Below are positions 6,590-8,516 of a stretch of DNA of 8,516 bases, one piece after another (positions within the stretch are counted from its first letter, which is position 1; each line of letters begins with the position of its first letter). The notes under the pieces were generated by a model. The model saw nothing but the letters and a program-made list of their open reading frames with translations, was not told where the DNA came from and did not search any database. Position numbers and translations under genes: made by a program. The stretch comes from Phycisphaeraceae bacterium (GTDB taxonomy: Bacteria; Planctomycetota; Phycisphaerae; Phycisphaerales; Phycisphaeraceae): assembly GCA_016763955.1 (NCBI GenBank), contig JAESSU010000357.1:1-8516 (forward strand), written 5' to 3'.

Positions 6590-6679
6590 TAAATTTCGGG
6601 CATTATTGCATATTTAGGACAAAAAAACGGTTCACCGCTTTGCACACACAATTAACCTGCGAGTAAACTGGTCTACTCT

Positions 6680-6753
6680 ATGGACCAACACCGAGCTATC
6701 AACGAACTGACCCAAGCCGTCGGCAGCACAACATACTCACCGACCCCAATGAG
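6680..6753 (+). pseudogene. Detached N-terminal coding part of the GlcD-like gene (frameshift)
   Basis: ATG 6680 opens a frame reading M-D-Q-H-R-A-I-N-E-L-T-Q-A-V-G-S-T up to 6730. This looks like the helical N-terminus of GlcD proteins, but the frame then departs from the family. One frame back, from 6730 on, the reading is N-I-L-T-D-P-N-E-L-C-V-Y-E-C-D-G-F, the conserved GlcD start, and it runs straight into the downstream CDS. Adding one A in the ACAACA at 6728-6733 would join them into a protein of about 491 residues, close to E. coli GlcD (499). The cause is a real deletion or a base-calling error in an A-run; no typical slippery heptamer is visible, so programmed frameshifting is less likely. 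Confidence 0.7.
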
Positions 6754-8154
6754 TTGTGCGTCTACGAATGTGATGGATTCCCTATCGCCAAGGGCATGCC
6801 ATTGGCAGTGGTATTCCCAGAGAGCACGCAGCATGTGAGTCAATGCGTCAAAATTCTCGCAGCACATAATCTGGCCATCGTGCCTCGCGGCAGTGGGACC
6901 GGGCTTGCTGGGGGAAGCGTGGTCTATAACCAAGGCGTGATCATCTGCACAACCCGTATGTCTCAAATTCACAAGGTGGATATTGAGAACCGCGTGGCCA
7001 TCGTGCAGGCGGGTTGTCGAAACTTGACATTGACCGATGCCATTGCGTGTACCGGCTTGCGTTTTTCACCAGACCCCTCAAGCCAACGTGCATCTACCAT
7101 CGGCGGGAATGTGAGCACCAATGCCGGCGGGATCAATACCCTTAAACATGGCGTGACTTCCAACCATATCCTAGGGCTGGAAGTCGTCTTGCCCGATGGT
7201 GAGATTTTGCAAACCCGAACCCACCAATGCTACGACGGCATCGGCCCGGACTTGCCCGGATTACTTTGCGGTAGTGAAGGCATCCTTGGGATCATCACGC
7301 GTGTGTGGTGTCGTCTGGTGCCTGACCCCAAAGCATTTCGCACGATTTACGCGGTCTTTAAAACCAATCATGACGCTTGCAAAACCGTGGCCGATGTCAT
7401 CGCCTGCGGCATCGTCCCCACCAGCATGGAGATGATGGATGGCAAGATGATCCAAGTGGTCGAAAACGCATTTCACTTTGGCTTTGACACCACCGCCGGC
7501 GCGCTGCTTCTAATTGAAGTCGATGGTGTGGATGAGATACTTGATGATGAGATGAATCAAATCATTGCCATTGCCAATGAAAACCATGCGATGGACATTG
7601 AGTTTTGTGCCGATGCTGCGCGTCGCGCAGAACTCTGGGCTGCTCGCAAAAAAACCTTTGGTGCCATTGGCCGAATCAGTCGCAGTTACTGCACGATGGA
7701 TGCCTGCGTGCCTCGTTCCAAATTGCCCGAGGTGGTTCAACGCGTCACTGAAATTGGCGCGAAACACGATCTGCAAATCAACAATGTCTTTCATGCTGGC
7801 GATGGTAACATTCATCCCATCCTACTATTTGATGAAGATGACGCAGCACAAGTCCAGCGGGTCATGCAAGCCAGTGAAGAGATACTCGAATACTGCGTAA
7901 CCATCGGAGGCACGATCACCGGCGAGCATGGTGTGGGTGTTGAAAAACTAGCAATGATGCATGTCATGTTCAATAAACCAACGTTAAAAATGTTCCTTGA
8001 TCTTAAAAAAGCATTCGATCCCAAACAAATGTTAAATGATGCCAAACTCATCCCAAGTGACAAACTCAGAATTGATTTACACCAACCCCCCGGAAGTTCC
8101 GAACACCCTCTCACGGGCAATTTTACGAAGAACTCACCAGGAGGTGCCCTGTGA
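6754..8154 (+). CDS. glcD: GlcD-like FAD-linked glycolate/2-hydroxyacid oxidase subunit
   Basis: A 466-residue product if begun at TTG 6754; the real gene very likely starts at ATG 6680 but is broken by a 1-nt frameshift near 6730. It is a VAO/PCMH-fold flavoprotein oxidising glycolate, lactate or a similar 2-hydroxyacid. Numbered from TTG, the PCMH domain has PRGSGTGLAGGS (44-55), PDPSSQRASTIGGNVSTNAGG for FAD contacts, and GLLCGSEGILGIIT. The C-terminal FAD-oxidase domain has ARKKTFGAIGRIS, HAGDGNIHP, TITGEHGVGVEK and a FDPKQMLN-type end. All these blocks align well with E. coli GlcD. The TTG has no ribosome site and would remove conserved residues ILTDPNE. The gene overlaps a GlcE-like gene by 4 nt, as in glcDEF operons. 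Exact substrate is not settled; D-lactate dehydrogenases share these motifs. Confidence 0.88.
   Translation: MCVYECDGFPIAKGMPLAVVFPESTQHVSQCVKILAAHNLAIVPRGSGTGLAGGSVVYNQGVIICTTRMSQIHKVDIENRVAIVQAGCRNLTLTDAIACTGLRFSPDPSSQRASTIGGNVSTNAGGINTLKHGVTSNHILGLEVVLPDGEILQTRTHQCYDGIGPDLPGLLCGSEGILGIITRVWCRLVPDPKAFRTIYAVFKTNHDACKTVADVIACGIVPTSMEMMDGKMIQVVENAFHFGFDTTAGALLLIEVDGVDEILDDEMNQIIAIANENHAMDIEFCADAARRAELWAARKKTFGAIGRISRSYCTMDACVPRSKLPEVVQRVTEIGAKHDLQINNVFHAGDGNIHPILLFDEDDAAQVQRVMQASEEILEYCVTIGGTITGEHGVGVEKLAMMHVMFNKPTLKMFLDLKKAFDPKQMLNDAKLIPSDKLRIDLHQPPGSSEHPLTGNFTKNSPGGAL
8139..8146 (+). promoter_or_regulatory. Strong Shine-Dalgarno fixing the GTG start of the GlcE-like gene
   Basis: AGGAGGTG, a near-complete anti-16S match, is placed six nt (from AGGAGG) before GTG 8151. 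It makes the GTG the start despite the non-ATG codon, and gives the typical GTGA overlap with the glcD-like stop. Confidence 0.85.
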
Positions 8155-8516
8155 ATAAGTCGCAAACCAATCCTCCTATTGTGATTCACAACACTGATGA
8201 GTTGGCTAACGCGGTGCAAAAAGCACGCGAATCCAAAACGCCTTTGGTAGACTATGGCTTGTTTCATGCTCAGCTTGGACACCAGCCACCGGTATCACAC
8301 ACTGCCTTTACCCAAAGCGGCAATATCATTGAACACTATGCCAATGACTTTACCATCACCGCTTCAACAGGCATCACCATGGGGCAACTCAATGAGCAAC
8401 TCATGGCCACCGGCCAGTTTCTCCCCGTCAATAGTGATGACGATCTGACGAAGAAAATCAAAGATACTTTACGCTATGAGAAGTACAAAATATATCATAC
8501 TGATACTAAAGATTCT
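8151..8516 (+). CDS. glcE: GlcE-like FAD-binding subunit, 5' part, cut by the window edge
   Basis: A 122-codon N-terminal part of a FAD_binding_4 (PCMH) protein. It begins M-N-K-S-Q and has a family-like first strand region (TDELANAVQKARESKTPLVDYG), then ITASTGITMGQLNEQLMATGQFLPVNSDDDLT (about 73-100). This matches the part of GlcE where the FAD-binding loop is approached (compare TGMTLAEL...LP). Its place directly after glcD, with coupled translation, supports the role of second flavin subunit of a glycolate oxidase. After T100 the translation (KKIKDTLRYEKYKIYH...) stays open but no longer resembles GlcE, where I would expect a segment leading to the NVYGPLR-type block. The DNA also falls to about 26% G+C. 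The last 66 nt may not belong to the original gene. Confidence 0.72.
   Translation, partial: MNKSQTNPPIVIHNTDELANAVQKARESKTPLVDYGLFHAQLGHQPPVSHTAFTQSGNIIEHYANDFTITASTGITMGQLNEQLMATGQFLPVNSDDDLTKKIKDTLRYEKYKIYHTDTKDS

Larger units (their letters stand above)
6268..6679. other. Divergent intergenic region rich in repeats
   Basis: These 412 nt separate the esterase and glcD-like genes and must hold promoters for both, but I see no strong sigma70 match; TTGCAC (6640-6645) with TAAACT (6664-6669) is a weak + strand candidate. The region contains a large imperfect hairpin (6393-6465), an inverted repeat CAAGGCA (6335-6341)/TGCCTTG (6378-6384), a near-perfect 20-nt palindrome (6570-6589), and an imperfect direct repeat (6353-6369 and 6509-6523). 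There is no open frame with family resemblance and no tRNA or rRNA. Confidence 0.6.

Noticed and set aside
7812..8282. 156-codon open frame on the - strand
   Set aside because: It lies antisense to the conserved C-terminus of the GlcD-like gene and the GlcE start; it is Ser/Cys-rich with no recognisable domain, so it is a shadow of coding DNA.
1..8516. CRISPR array, tRNA, rRNA, transposase or phage genes
   Set aside because: No regularly spaced repeats, no cloverleaf or conserved rRNA segments, and no recombinase or structural phage motifs were seen on either strand.

Overview
The window looks like a chromosomal stretch of a moderate-GC bacterium. Genes are densely packed, starts are mostly of the Shine-Dalgarno type, and small ATGA/GTGA-type overlaps join neighbours. 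A formylglycine sulfatase of the S-H-D-T-G-R type, together with a glycosyltransferase/FkbM cluster and a GlcD/GlcE-like pair, would suit Planctomycetota (perhaps Phycisphaerae) or a related PVC group. That placement is an inference from gene content only; no rRNA or marker gene is present.

Layout. Positions 1-163 hold the end of whatever lies upstream and no gene I can name. From 164 to 4251 on the + strand is a glycan-assembly cluster: a GT2 glycosyltransferase, a GT4 glycosyltransferase overlapping it by 4 nt, a 253-nt gap with a possible promoter, a second GT2 protein that is a diverged paralogue of the first, and an FkbM-type SAM methyltransferase. The likely joint product is a methylated surface or secreted polysaccharide or glycoconjugate. 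A perfect 15-bp inverted repeat (4274-4322) closes the cluster as a two-way terminator.

On the - strand, converging on it, is a two-gene operon: a membrane-anchored SGNH/GDSL esterase (6267-5638) followed 2 nt later by a type I sulfatase without a signal peptide (5635-4340). Together they suggest de-esterification and desulfation of a modified glycan or ester substrate, but the substrate cannot be read from sequence.

A 412-nt non-coding divergent region (6268-6679) follows, rich in inverted and direct repeats. Then, on the + strand, come a GlcD-like FAD-linked 2-hydroxyacid (glycolate) oxidase subunit and a GlcE-like FAD-binding subunit cut by the window edge, joined by a GTGA overlap and a strong Shine-Dalgarno.

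The points most worth checking are: a probable 1-nt deletion near 6730 that separates the GlcD N-terminus from the rest; an abrupt change of composition and loss of family resemblance after 8450 in the GlcE gene; the paralogous GT2 pair in which the second copy has lost the metal-binding Asp of its DxD-like motif; the non-canonical active-site set of the sulfatase; and a structured inverted-repeat element at 6393-6465. I found no clear evidence of a wholly new biological system.
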